Of a DNA stretch of 64,000 nucleotides, positions 40,372-51,931 are shown piece after piece. The notes beneath the pieces were generated by a model. The model saw only the letters and a program-made list of their open reading frames with translations, made no database searches and was not told the DNA's origin. This stretch comes from Hemileia vastatrix (Eukaryota; Basidiomycota; Pucciniomycetes; Pucciniales; Zaghouaniaceae). Numbering within the stretch: position 1 is the stretch's first letter; every line of letters begins with the position of its first letter. The stretch covers positions 21,170,501-21,234,500 of the forward strand of contig JASXTE010000005.1 of the NCBI GenBank assembly GCA_030280995.1, given 5' to 3'. Made by a program: the position numbers and the translations under genes.

Positions 40372-43300
40372 GGGGATTAGGATTATGGGTGATGATGTTA
40401 TTCCAGTAACAGCAGTCTTAGTTGTACCTAAGGATGGTGGCTGGTAAACTAAGTATATTGGATCTGTGAGTTTGGAGAAAGAAAGATATTTTTATGAAGA
40501 TGAAAGGAATGGGTGACCTCCAGGGAGGCACCAGTGTTTTCATTTGTGGCTGTAATTCTAGGTATTACTATCTCCCATAGTGAGAAGAACCTGGATAGTG
40601 ATCAGTCAATCCAAGAAGGGATACTAAAAGTGGGGCTTTACAGGTGTCTTGGTAATACTACTATAGAGTGTATTGTGCCTGGACTTTTTAATTTCTTTGA
40701 TTATGGGTTTTTTTATGCTTTTATTAAAAATAAAAAAATAAAAATGTGATGTAGGTACAACTTGGAGTTATATTAGAAAAGTTCTAATATTATGTAATGA
40801 AGGCAACAGCTGCCGCTGTCTAGCATCAAAGTTTAAACCAGTAGATGTACCAATGCCAAATTTGAACCCTCCTTTTCAGAGGCGGGCACTATCAAGAAAT
40901 CCTTATGACACACATTTAACAAAGTCTCCACTGGAATTTACACCTACAAATACTATAACTCTAGAAAGAATTCAGATGGTTAATTTTGGGCCAGAAGGTT
41001 GGTTGTTGCAGGAGGAAAAGAATTTACTTTAATATGTTATGGTACTTAGGGAAAAAGCTATTGCTTTTACAGAAGAAGAAAGAGGTTTATTAAAGTACTC
41101 TTATGGGAAACCTTATATTTTTTCAGTTATACCTCATTTGCCATGGCAAAAGAAAGCATTTCCTATACCGGCAGAAATAAGAGAAGAATATACGGAATTG
41201 ATTAGGGAAAGTTTAATGTCTGGCTTTTAAGAACAATCAATCTCTAGCTACTCAAGTCCAGTATTTTTTGTTTTCAAGAATAATGGAAAGTTAAGGGTTT
41301 TTCATGATTTAAAATAAATGAACAAGTTTATGGTTAAGGATGCAGGATTACCACCAATGCCAGAAGAGTTTTTGGAATCTTTTGCAGGTTGAGAAGGTTA
41401 CAGACTAGGATATATAATGGGAGGATAAGATTAGCACAAGTTAGATATGTTGTCAAGGCTAATGACTATGTTTGAAACTCCATTGGGGCACCCAGGTTAA
41501 CAAGGTTACCACAAGGCTTTATAAACTCAGTGGCAGTATATCAGGCACAAATGATGTGGATATTACAGGATGAAATTCTGGGTCATGTAAGAATTTTTAT
41601 TGATAATGATGGTATAAAAGAACCAATCACTGATTATGAGGGGGAGGTTCTAGAGGAGAACCCAAGAATAAGGATTTTTTTTTGGGAATAAGCTATTACT
41701 CTTGAAAGGGTAGTTTTTAGGATAGAAGAGGCTGGTTTGAAAGTCTCTTGGTCAAAATTTTCTTACTGCGTACCAGCGCTAGATATTGTTGGTCATGTTG
41801 TATGTAGGAAGGAAAGAATCATTGCAGAAAAACAGAAAAACAAGGTACTTACATGGCCAAGACCAAGAAACACTATGGAAGTTAGGTGGTTTTTGGGTAT
41901 TTGTACTTATGTTAGAATATTTATTTATAATTTTGCCTTGTTATCTTCTCCATTAAAGTGTGTGACAAGGAAGGATGTTGTATGGGATTGGAAAGAGGAA
42001 TGTGAAGAATCCTTTGAGTTTTTGAAAAGGATTGTATGGAAAGACATTCTTTTAAAAAAACTGGAATACAGACAGGCAAGGTGCTGTAAAGATTTCTCTA
42101 GCAGTAGATTCAAGTGTGTCTGCAGTAGGTTCAGTTTTGATGCAAGAAGACAAGGAAGGAAATGATAGGCCTTTCCTTTATGAATTAAAGATTTTTACAA
42201 AGGTGGAGTATAGGTACTCTCAATCTAAGTTAGCATTGTGTGGGGTTGCAAATATTTTGAAAAAGTTGCAATGGATTCTTTGGGTGAAACATCTTGAGTT
42301 GCAGGTTGATGCACTATCTTTGGTGCAAATGATCTGCAGTTCAAGTTTACCAGACATGCCAATGACTAGATGAGTGGCGCAGAATAATTTATTTTCCTTT
42401 TATTTAGTTCATAAACCAGGAAAATCTTTCACAATGCCAGACTCCTTTTCAAGAAGACCATTGTGTGAAGAGGATTCTGAGGCAGAATAATTTGAAGATA
42501 AGAGGTGGATAAATGGAATGGATTATTGTTATCAAAGGTCTTCTGGAAAGACGTAAAACTAGCAACTAATGTCTGTGAAGACATAAAACTAGCAACTAAC
42601 ATCCACAAAGATGTAAAAGTAATGGCCAATGTTTGGAAAGACAAAAGACTATGATCAGTGTTTTTAGGCAGCATCTGAAATGACATTAAACTAAGATGGT
42701 TTAAAGAAAGCGATCATGAGGAGATTTATGCACAAGAGTTTGATGTTGAAGCTAATGTATTAACAAGAGGAATTTCAGGAAAAGAAATTCAGGAATCAGA
42801 CAAAGAGGATTATGGATCAACATAAAGTAATGAAGAATATATACTGTCAGAGGATGGGGATTCAGTTGAGGATCCAATTGAGAAAATAGATTGGCTGAGA
42901 AAGTATCTGGAAGGGGATAGTCAACCAGAAAATTGTGATGAAGACACATGGCACAAAGTAAAGAAGTGTGCTAAAGATTATTTTATTAAAGATGGATGGG
43001 TATGGAGGGAATTTTCTTCTACACTGCAATTATTAATAACAGATAGAGTTAGGAAAGAAAATATTCCTAAAGAATTAAATGAGAATTTAGGACATAGGGG
43101 ACAAGATGTGACTTATAGAAAATTCAAAGAACAATTTTGGTGGCTGAATGTGTGAGCTGAGGTCAATGATTGGGTTCAATCTTTTCCATAATTTCATTGC
43201 AGAAGCTACAGAAAGCCTAAAGAAGATGGAATGGCAATGGGTGATGATACCATTTTTGGCAGGATTAGCTTGGATGCAGTTCATATTAAAGAAGGACAAT

Positions 43301-44140
43301 TCAAGTACTTGGTTGTGGGCAGGGATGATCTTTCAGGATGGGATGTAGCAGCGCCTTTAATAAACCTTAAGGCAAGTAATGTAGCTGAATTTTTAAAGAA
43401 TGAATGGGTGTATAGATACAGAGTAATGAAAATGGTAACTGTGGATGGGGCGCTGAATTTTCTGGTGAATTTCAAGAAGTTGTGAAAGGGATTTTTCCTA
43501 AGATTTTAGTTGCTACACTGTATTATCCAAAGGCGGATGGTATGATTGAGAGAGGGCATCAAGCTATAAAATATGTGTTAGTTAAGATATGTGGAACTAA
43601 TGGGGAAAAATTGAAGAGCTATTTTCCTTTAGTATTATTTGCAGATAGGATTTCAGTGGCAAGGACAACAGGGTTTTCACCTTATGAACTTATTTTTGGT
43701 CAAAGGGTGGTACTACCTATTGATCTGGAAGCTGGATCTTTTCTAGGATGTGATTGGGATCAAGTGTGCTCAACTGAAGATTTAATTTTAGCAAGAGTAG
43801 TGCAGCTTGAAAGAAAGGATGAATTTGTGGAAAATGCATGTGAAAGAATGATTCAAATTAGGGATATATCAGTTAAATATTGGGATGAGTGCTTAGTGCA
43901 TAGGCTAAGGGAACCATTGAAGCCAGGGGACTTGGTATTGTTATAAAACAGAAGTCTTGAATATAAATGGGGTAAACTGTTTGCAGAAAGGTGTAATGGT
44001 TCTTATAGGATCAGAAAAGAAATTACTGGAGGGTCTTACTTAGTGGAGGAATGGGATGGTACTGAATGGAAGTGATGTGTAGCGGCCAATCAGATCAAAA
44101 GATTCTACCCAAGAGGGGTACCAGTGATGCAAGAATAAAC
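40372..44140 (+). pseudogene. Gypsy-2 Pol remnant (right half of the split element)
   Basis: Decayed Pol, about as long as that of Gypsy-1 and collinear with it, broken by many stops and frameshifts. Recognisable in order: protease tail directly after the duplication (MGIRIMGDD); the pre-RT region NPPFQRRALSRNPYD and VNFGPEGWL (from about 40865); RT with LTRLPQGFINSVAVYQAQM and FIDNDG in place of the FIDDGG box, so an active-site Asp is lost; SKFSYCVPALDIVGHVVC (41750); RNase H (42110-42430); the linker with hairpins; H2C2 with its Cys pair degraded (43075-43190); integrase SLDAVHIKEG and MIERGHQAIK (43260-43580); C-terminal GGSYLVEEWDG and FYPRGVPV (to about 44135). Several stops look like TGG or CGA changed to TGA. 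It cannot be functional. Confidence 0.9.
42537..42693 (+). repeat. Stem-loop motifs in the Gypsy-2 RNase H-integrase linker
   Basis: Four to five diverged units: GTCTTCTGGAAAGAC then GTAAAACTAG; TGTCTGTGAAGACA then TAAAACTAG; CATC-CACAAA-GATG then TAAAAGT; GTTTGGAAAGAC then AAAAGACT. Stem sequences differ, pairing and the TAAAACT tail are kept, as in Gypsy-1. Confidence 0.75.
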
Positions 44141-45098
44141 TCTGGAATGAGGTAAAACTATCAAAAATAACCTCTGGGACAATGATAAACTAATAAAATT
44201 ATTTATGGTTGCTCTGAAAAGAGTATAAAGTATTATCAGTATGTTAAATTATTTTTTAACTCATAGGATGTTATGACACAGCTGTGATGGATAGGGAACT
44301 AGCAATGGCAGAGTGACTATGGCTGAAAAGTCAGTTGGCAATAGTTACTAGAGTAGATTATTATGGAGTGGAGAGTTAACATTGTAAAAGGGGATATGAA
44401 AAAGTGAATGAGTTATATAGAGGAATGGCTGTCTGGGAGAATCAGAAGGCTACTGGGGACTTCGTGGAAGGTGGTTACTTTAGCTGAAGAAGGTTGGAAG
44501 ATGGAGAGTCCAAGATTTAGCTATCTAGGTTCTTGTAAGATCTCTGATAATGAAGTTTAATTAATTGGGTTGAAGTTATTTTAAGATAGTAGAGGGAGCA
44601 TAGTCAAGCACTCTCTGACTCTCTAAAAAGGTGCTCATGGAAAAGGCAAGGGTGTTGCAAGCACCAAGTGCTTTACTCATGGTTTATGAAAAATTTAAAA
44701 GTATTTTTGAGGAAGTTTAGCATATTTAATAAGGGAGACTATGTAAAATGGGCTTGAGTTACAATGCTTATCAGAAGGAAATGAAGGAACATAATGATTA
44801 ATTGGAATCACCATCAAAACTGGAAGGATATCCTTTCCTTTCTTTGGGAATGATGAAATTATTGGGATCTGCAGGAAAACCAGGAATTGATGGGAGCTGA
44901 TTTTTTTCATTAATTGACAAATCATTTCAATAAGATTGTAACAAGCACCTAACTCATTTTTTGAAAACTCAGGAGTGTGACTGTAGGAAGATGACATGGC
45001 ATCATATATAAGGCCAAGGCGTGAAAACAGTTTTATTGAATGCACAAATGGGAGAGGTTGCAGGACCCATCCTAAGCAAATAGATTTTTTAAAACCTT
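44141..45098. other. Gypsy-2 3' region, no gene confidently seen
   Basis: Starts with two more stem-loop units (CTC-TGGAAT-GAG then GTAAAACTA at about 44142; CTCT-GAAA-AGAG then TATAAAGT at about 44213). A minus-strand open frame at 45045-44695 is possible downstream sequence of the antisense gene at 45596 but has no recognisable features. Confidence 0.45.
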
Positions 45099-45596
45099 CT
45101 AAGAAATTAAAATTAGAAAAGATTGTGTGAAAGTAAGGGTGATGGACTCACTAGCTAAAAAATTTGTATGACACACAGACGGGAATAGCTCCCTCAAAGA
45201 GTTGGGAGCCTGTGAAGAGGATGGTTGTAATGCCAAATTTTGTTCAGAAGATGAGGGAGATTCTGCCTTGGGCTGGATAGATATTTCTTGCCAACTGTAT
45301 GTAGGGAGAGATGCACTGCCAGAAGGAAAGGTTTCAGAGGAAGGATGAGTAGCGCTACTTGGAATAGCTATTATGGTAGGAGTGCTAAAAGTATCTCCAG
45401 AAGGGAACTGGATATAGTCATAAGGAGAATTAGGACATTCATAAGAAAAGGTGCAAGTCTTATGAAATTTGAAACATTTATTGCAAGTAGGTCTAAAAGC
45501 TGCATAAACAGAAGGCTTGGAGAAAGTAAAGTTAAATTTGTGATGGTGGAAAAAAGTGCAAGACTGATCTCTAGGTAAAGTATGGTATATGGTCAT
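45099..45596 (-). CDS. Antisense cysteine-cluster protein, copy in the Gypsy-2 tail
   Basis: 165 codons opposite to Gypsy-2 pol. A basic/aromatic start is followed by TCNKCFKFHKTCTFSYEC at about residues 36-53, that is C-x2-C-x6-C-x5-C, and then a Ser/Pro/Thr-rich tail. It resembles the first half of the cysteine cluster of the other antisense genes but lacks an obvious second CxxC. A good TATA box lies 63 bp upstream of the ATG. It may be a second gene of Gypsy-2 or the antisense gene of another, otherwise lost element. Function unknown; the end at 45099 may be an intron rather than a true stop. Confidence 0.5.
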   Translation of the reverse strand: MTIYHTLPRDQSCTFFHHHKFNFTFSKPSVYAAFRPTCNKCFKFHKTCTFSYECPNSPYDYIQFPSGDTFSTPTIIAIPSSATHPSSETFPSGSASLPTYSWQEISIQPKAESPSSSEQNLALQPSSSQAPNSLRELFPSVCHTNFLASESITLTFTQSFLILIS

Positions 45597-45657
45597 GGCA
45601 AATTAGAACTTTTGAAGTGTAATGGATTGGATAAGGCAGAATATTTTACTACAGGCC

Positions 45658-45665
45658 TATTTATA
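45658..45665 (-). promoter_or_regulatory. TATA box for the antisense gene at 45596
   Basis: TATAAATA on the minus strand, in the context ATTATAAATAGGCC, 63 bp upstream of the ATG. Confidence 0.55.
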
Positions 45666-46421
45666 ATATTCAGGAGCTGTTAGGATGCAAGGAAAAGGCA
45701 AGCACTTAATATTATCCAAGTGGGAACGCTAATAAGCAGAAAAATATATTGTATCAAGGTTTATGGGGAAAGAAGGTTAGCGCTAAGGAGCGCAAGATCT
45801 TGGGAAGATCTGAACTTACTTCAAGAATATGAGGATAAAGCAGATGAGGCACTAAAAAATTAAGTTATGTGGAGAAACTTTATTGTCTCAAGGATATTCA
45901 GACGGAGTCAAAGAAGAGTTTTCACGGGAAATTTTTATTTTCCCAAGAATTAAAAAAATCCCACACTCTCACAGAATAATAATGGGCAATATTTGGCAAT
46001 GGAAATTTTTTTTGGGGGGGAAATATTTTTTATTATTACAAAGGAAATAATAATATACTAAATACATTTTTTTACAGAGTACAAATTAGGGAATCAGGAA
46101 AGAAGAATAAAATTCTGATGGGAATGAAGAATTGAAAGAAAAGTTAGTGATAGAATAATGGATAAGGGGAAGTATAAGACTTACTTTATTGCCTATCAAG
46201 GAAGGCAAACTCCCAGTTGTTGTAAATATTATTGTAATTAAAATTAAGGGTTTTGACTAGAGTGACTTGGTTTTGTACATCCTGCTCATCAAGAGCCAGA
46301 GTGTTTTAAGGTAGGTTATTACTTCATCAAAGGAAGTAATGACTTGGTTGATGGTGAGGTAATATGGTTCTGTAACAACTTGATTTAGAACTTTCCAATC
46401 TTTAGGGAAAGGGATGTTGAT

Positions 46422-47223
46422 TCAAGGAGTGTCTTCCTCAAAGGTATTATTTGACATTGGAGGGGCTGAGAGCCAACTGTTGGGAGTAAAAGGTGGAGGA
46501 GTGGCCTCTTGTTCAGGCAAGGTAATCTCATCCTTGGTCACAGGAGAGAATTCAGCACCAGAAGCTATAGCCCAGAAAGGATCTTTTTCTAGACCCAGGA
46601 TGAGAATTTCAACACAAGGAGTCGGAGAAGTAGTGGTATAAGGAGTATTAGGTGCCTCCTACAAAGAGATAAAAAAGAATATTTTTTTAGAAATTAAAAG
46701 AAAAATTAAGTGAAGGCAAGAAGGACTTACATTGTGAATTGACTCTTCAGAGAAGAGTGAATGGAGCGTCATGTATGATGAAGTGCTTGGTGTAGGCAAG
46801 AAATGTATTTGTTTAGCTCTCTTAGGAGCCAGGTGCTTGATGGCCAGCTGACAAATTAGGTTTGACGTCAATGCATTAGGATCAATTTCAGTAGTAGTGG
46901 AGGTTGCAGCAATTGTGGGTGGGCCATTGAGGCTGTATTTCCTTTTGAAAATGTTGCAAAAGTCACATGACTAGAAAAAATAATAAGATGAGATCAGCAA
47001 CAAAAAATTGGAGAATAAAGAAGAAAAAGAAAGGACTGACTGTAAAGAAGCAGTTACCACAGAAAGACTTTGACAAAAAACATGGAATGATGCCTTTCTC
47101 TGTGCAGCACTGACAACACTTGGCTCCAGTGAGAACAGCCTTGACAGCGGGAGAAGTAGCAACGGCTGACCTCTGTGTGTGGACAAATTCTTGAATGGTG
47201 TTGATATTGTTATTGGGATACAT
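46422..47223 (-). pseudogene. Antisense cysteine-cluster protein of Gypsy-2
   Basis: Three exons on the strand opposite to pol: 47223-47058, 46970-46731 and 46658-46422. Start chosen at the ATG (MYPNNNI) because a TATA box lies at 47320-47329; the longer frame from 47316 would start on top of it. Exon 1 has CCQCCTEKGIIPCFLSKSFC, exon 2 begins SCDFCNIFKRKYS, so together they give C-x2-C-x7-C ... C-x2-C with basic residues after the second pair, the same layout as the Gypsy-1 antisense protein. Exon 2 continues with LICQLAIKHLAPKRAKQIHFL; exon 3 is acidic and Pro-rich. With the obvious splice sites exon 1 ends in phase 1 while exon 2 reads in phase 0, so a one- or two-base change or another splice site is needed. 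Confidence 0.55.
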
Positions 47224-47319
47224 AATAATAGAAGATGTAAGAAGAAGAGGGGAAGTGAAACCAGAAGATAGAATAAGTGAAGAAGAAGGAATTAGAGAAT
47301 ATTGTAAGATATGCACCTA

Positions 47320-47329
47320 GTTTTATAGC
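47320..47329 (-). promoter_or_regulatory. TATA box for the Gypsy-2 antisense gene
   Basis: GCTATAAAAC on the minus strand, about 97 bp upstream of the chosen ATG at 47223. Confidence 0.55.
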
Positions 47330-48589
47330 ACCTGGGGACAGTGGCAAGTAGAGGTAGACTGTGGTACACATCTTGCAGTCATGCAGAAAAACTTAAGGTA
47401 ACACAGAAAAAGTCTCACAAGTGCAGCAAAAGGCTCAATTCTTTAAAGCACAACAATGTGTTTTACAAGAAGTATGGTTACAGAAGTGCAACTAAGGGGT
47501 CTTCAAAGTGCAGGAAACGATAGACTCTCCACACACACTTTTTTTAGGGGAAGTATGGATACATGAGCCATGGAAAATAAAGAATAGAGGGAAAGGTGTA
47601 CTGAATTATGGGATAAGAGGATATGGTAAGTACTTTTGAAAGTTATTGTTAGCACTAGATGCATAATAAAGAGCTATGAAGCAGCAATAAGCAATGGTAT
47701 GAAAATAACATTTAGATAAGAGTGATGCCTTTTGGGAAAATCTGTGTCCACCCAAGAAGATGAAAAACACATCAAAGAAAGAAGGGTTAATAAAGTAAGA
47801 TCTGAAATAGGGAAATCATTCTCTTAGCGCAGATGGTTTCACTATTAGTAGGGACTCATGTGGTGAGTGTGTGTTATACAATAGGAATGAAGGCGGTACA
47901 GTATCTATTATTGAGTCAGGAATCTCAAGAAACGTAGGAGATGTACAGGAAATTGAAGAGTCAGGTGCTAATATTTGTTCTTGTCTAGATGTTTCAGGCG
48001 CTATTAGAACCAATATTCATGCTAAAAAATGTACGTAGCTTAATGGAATACATAGTTACCATTTGATATTTTTTATTAGCGCTAGACTTGTGTAGGAAAG
48101 CCAGTAGGGGAAGGAAACATAGGAAAGGGGTACTGAACATACAAATGTATATAAGAGCACTCACTTTTAAAAAGAAAAGGAGAGGAAAAATAGAATAGAT
48201 ATTTTTTATATAGATAAAAGAGAAATAGATAATTTTTTGTACATAACAGGTGTGCATACCAGAAATAATGCTGTAGAGTTATTTTATTGCTACAGTAAGG
48301 ATAGTATTAGATAGAGCACTTCAAAAAGGAGTGGCTGAGGATACTAGCGCTTACTGAGAGTAGAACTAGACAACCAATTGATTACTTATATTGAAATATA
48401 TTTCACTTTTTTTTTCTTTTAAAGATCTCTACAAAATTATTCTACTTTCTTCTCCAATAATTTTAGATAACCAAACTTATAATATGTGCTTTCAATGTCT
48501 TTAAAATTAGAGTGGCAGGTGCTTTTTTTCTCTTTAAAAGAGATGAACCAAACCATCTCAGATTGTGTCTATAGCTTAGTATTATAGAA
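47330..48589. other. Probable Gypsy-2 LTR area, boundaries not resolved
   Basis: No gene seen. By analogy with Gypsy-1 and Gypsy-4 the 3' LTR of Gypsy-2 should start near the antisense TATA box, but the other copy is outside the window, so neither edge can be proved. Confidence 0.3.
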
Positions 48590-50140
48590 CAGTTTTCTCT
48601 CTACACTGGGCCAACTACACACTGTTGGGGCAATGTTGTTGAAGGGGGACCTTGATGAGGGGGTAATCCTAGATGAAGTGGAATTGGAAGATGAGGATTT
48701 GATGGAATGGATAATATGAGGGAGTGAAGGATTTGATGAAGGCACTGTTATCAAAGGAGGTATCGGTAAGGAAAGGATTGGAAGAGTATCACCTGGAAGG
48801 GGGAGGGCTTTATTGGAATTGAAGAATATTGGTGCCAAATGATGAGGAGCTCATGAGGCAGGTGGTCAAATCAAGGCATGATTCCCCAATGGCAGGACAC
48901 CAAGGTTTTCTCTGGAGACTGTGGAGCTGGTGAATTTTAATTTTTACTGGAAGTTCATGAAAGCATACATCCAGTGCTATGTAGTGGCATGTGCCTCTTG
49001 CTAGAGGAACAAGGCTACTCCAACAACAACACCACTGATGCCACTAGATATTGCCATACAGCCATGGATAGAGCTCTCCTAAAATCTTATAGTGAAATTA
49101 CCTAAATATCAAGGAAACAATGCTATCCTCACAGTAATTGACCACTGCACCAAGATGGCACACTTCATCCCCATCACTACTAAGGTTACATCAGAGGGTA
49201 TTGCAGACTTAATGGTGGCACATGTCTGGATATTAAATGGATTACCTGAAAGTATAGTATCAGATAGGGGAAGTACTTTTAACTCTAAGCTGCTGAAAGC
49301 AATGTATGAGCAACTGAACATTAAGCCCATCTTGTCAACAGCATGGCATCCACAGACTGAAGGCAATCTGAGATAGAGAATAATGCAATTGAACAATATT
49401 TATGCCATTTCATTAACTATCAGTAAGATGACTGGGTGAAGATGTTACCACTGGCTGAATTCTCATACAATAAACAGACACATGCTGCAACAGGCATGTC
49501 ACCCTTTTGCGCCAACTATGGATATCAGCCAACATTTCAAATTGGTACCCCATCCACATTACAAGTCCCAGAAGTGGAAGAGTGGATCCAAAGAATATTT
49601 AGTATATGTCAAGAACCAGAAGCAGCTCTCAAGTTATCTCAACAATCAATGAAGTGTCATCAAAATCAAGGAAGGACCCAGCATTGTGCATTACAGGTAG
49701 GTGACAAGGTTTGGTTAAGCTCATGTTTCCTTTCCACATTGTGCCCCAGCGCTAAATTAGATCACAAGAAAGTGGGGCCATTCAAAGTCAAATGCAGGGT
49801 GTCTGACTCAGCTTATGAACTGGAACTACCAATCTCAATGAGGCAAGTACATCCAGTTTTCAACATTTCATTGCTCACAAAGCATAAAGAAGATACAATC
49901 CCAGGACATCAAGAAGAGTCATCTGCACCAATCCTTGTGGAAAATGAAGAGGAGTTTGAGGTGGAAAAGGTTATTTCTAAGAGGGTGTACAGGTGAAGTG
50001 TTCAGTACTTGGTGCATTGGAAAGGATATGTAGTTGGGAATAGGTCTTGGCAACCAATGGAAAATTTGGCAAATGCTAACGGAAAGTTGAAGGAGTTTGA
50101 GAAGGAGCGCAGGGGGCAGGAGGGGTAAAAGAGGGGGTAA
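48590..50140 (+). pseudogene. Gypsy-3: truncated chromodomain retrotransposon (integrase part)
   Basis: Only the last part of pol is present. From about 48850: HDSPMAGHQGF (H2C2 zinc region) in a frame broken by shifts; 49092-49376 integrase core with VIDHCTKMAHFIP, IVSDRGSTFNS and WHPQTEG; 49436-49996 continuation with EFSYNKQTHAATGMSPF, VGDKVWL and VHPVFNISLL; then, after a stop at 49994-49996, YLVHWKGY and SWQPMENL of a chromodomain. Integrases with chromodomains direct Tf1/chromovirus-type elements to chromatin. Stops separate the blocks (for example at 49374). It ends in a polypurine tract GGGGTAAAAGAGGGGGTAA that touches the LTR. Confidence 0.88.
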
Positions 50141-51054
50141 TGTTAGGATTTGGTTGAGAGGTGAGGAGGAGGAGCACTATGGGTGCTAATCATGGTGAGA
50201 GGCAGAAGAAGGGATATTGCATAAGGGGGTTATATGGGGCAAGCTCTGTGGAGCACTCCTCATCAGACAAATCATATAGTAATCCAGTTACTTCTTAGTC
50301 TCACTGCTGTGTCAGCATAGTCAGTCCTATCTCACTGTTGGTAGCCCCAAAATAGTCAGTCTAGTTAGTCTCACTGCTTAGTAGCATAGTCAGTCCTGTC
50401 CCAGACTAGTGTCAGCGCTACTGGTAGTCCACCTTCTTAGGTCTTAACAATTGATTGGTGCAGGGGTAGTATTTTTTAATTAATTAATCTAAAGAAGAAT
50501 GTAGAGGAGAGTGAGAGAAAAGGAAAAGAAGTAGAGAAAGAAAATTATAGGGAACAAAAGAAAAAAAAAGGAGAAGAGAAAAGAAAAGAAAAGAAAAGAA
50601 AAGAAAAGAGAAAAAAGGGAGAAAAAACAGGTTTTTGGGTAGAAGTGCACCCACTTCCACTTTTGTTTGGTTTCTTGCAAGGAACCTAACCTAATAACCA
50701 GTGTAGAAATAGAAAATAAAACAGAAATAAGATAAAATAAAATAAAAGAATTGCTGAAAAAAAAGGAAAGGAAAAGGATAAAGAAAAAAAGGTGTTGTGT
50801 TCAAAAAAAAATTGATGACAAGGTAGAAGGGAAATGGTATGAGAGAAGAGGATGATGAGTCCCAAAAAAGTAAAAGGATGACGAGTCCAAAAAGTTTAGT
50901 CTAGAAGGTAGGGTTAAAATTGATAGAAAAATTTCTGGCACTAAAGGCCCATAATCTATTAGCAAGATTGGCAAGTAAAAGGAAATATTTATTCCAATGA
51001 TTTATTTGCTACTCTATATACATTGTGAGGCTGAGGCGTAGTCGAGACCTAACA
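50141..51054 (+). repeat. Gypsy-3 3' LTR
   Basis: Begins TGTTAGG right after the polypurine tract and ends CCTAACA, an inverted pair typical of LTR ends. Length 914 bp. Contains GA-rich low-complexity DNA (50560-50620) and a duplicated CAGCATAGTCAGTCCT-type segment near 50310 and 50390. No second copy in the window, so the right edge rests on the terminal inverted repeat only. Confidence 0.65.
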
Positions 51055-51280
51055 GTGTGGAATGTAGTATCAGGGTTGACAGCCAAGCTAGGCTGCATGC
51101 GAGGGAATCGGCTGAGAGGAAAAGTAGCATGCGGGGGAAAACGTAGCGGAAAATTTTGTAAAAAAACACCATCCTTTTTTGGTATAGCTTTATGACTCCC
51201 ACAATATGTGTAGAGTGCTTGTGGTCTCCATCTCGTGTGATAATTATGAAATCATTCCGCTCGGGCTAGCAAAAAGTTTG

Positions 51281-51931
51281 TATACACTACGCACCAAGTA
51301 AGGTATCCCCGACGGGGATATCCAGCACGAGTTGGGGATATTTTTGTTAAGTCACTAGGACTATGTACTTAGTTATGTGTGTGAATGTATATAGTCTGTT
51401 GTCGCGGCGTCCCCTGTTCTCCGGTTCTTTCCGGAGTTCTACAGGCTGACACCGTGCTACAGGTAAAGTAATAATAATTTCGGTTCTTTCCGGAGTTGTA
51501 CAGACTGACACCGTGCTACAATTTTAGGGAGGGAGATAAGGTCTGAAAAATGTATGTAAGAAATGTAAGTGCAAGAAAAGTACATAAGTGTAAGAAAAAT
51601 CATTTGCAACCATGAGATTTATTTTTCCCAAAAAAAAAAAAAAAAAAATTGTAAAAGAATAGTAAAAAATTAAAAAATAAGTAAAAAATTACTTTTTTGA
51701 GAAAAAAAAATTGAAAAAAAAAAAAAAAAAAAAATTCCCAGGGTTGCAAAATATTTTTCTTACACATATTTTTCTCACATATTTTTTTTCGCACATATTT
51801 TCCTTACACATATTTTTCTTGCACATAATTTTCTTACACATATTTTTCTGACCTCATGTCCCTCCATAAAATATCCCTAACTCGTGCTGGATATTCCTGT
51901 CGGGGATATCTTACTTGGTGCGTAGTGTATA
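51281..51931. mobile_element. Foldback DNA element with 64-bp terminal inverted repeats
   Basis: Left end TATACACTACGCACCAAGTA and right end its inverse; the arms match over about 64 bp with few differences, and the pairing continues inward (GGTCTGAAAAAT ... ATTTTTCTGACC and the TTTTCTTACACAT repeats). TA at both edges suggests a TA target duplication. No coding capacity. Without the nested solo LTR it is about 470 bp. The middle is poly-A/T. Confidence 0.85.
51345..51520 (+). repeat. Solo LTR nested in the foldback element
   Basis: 176 bp starting TGTTAAG and ending GCTACA, flanked by a perfect 5-bp duplication ATTTT (51340-51344, 51521-51525). It interrupts only the left arm of the foldback element. 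Its 3' part is duplicated: CGGTTCTTTCCGGAGTT occurs near 51421 and 51481. A relative in reverse orientation is at 56062-56176. Confidence 0.85.

Noticed and set aside
48569..48838. Minus-strand frame of 89 codons rich in Ser/Pro
   Set aside because: It is opposite the degraded Gypsy-3 pol and has no TATA box, cysteine cluster or splice sites like the antisense genes.
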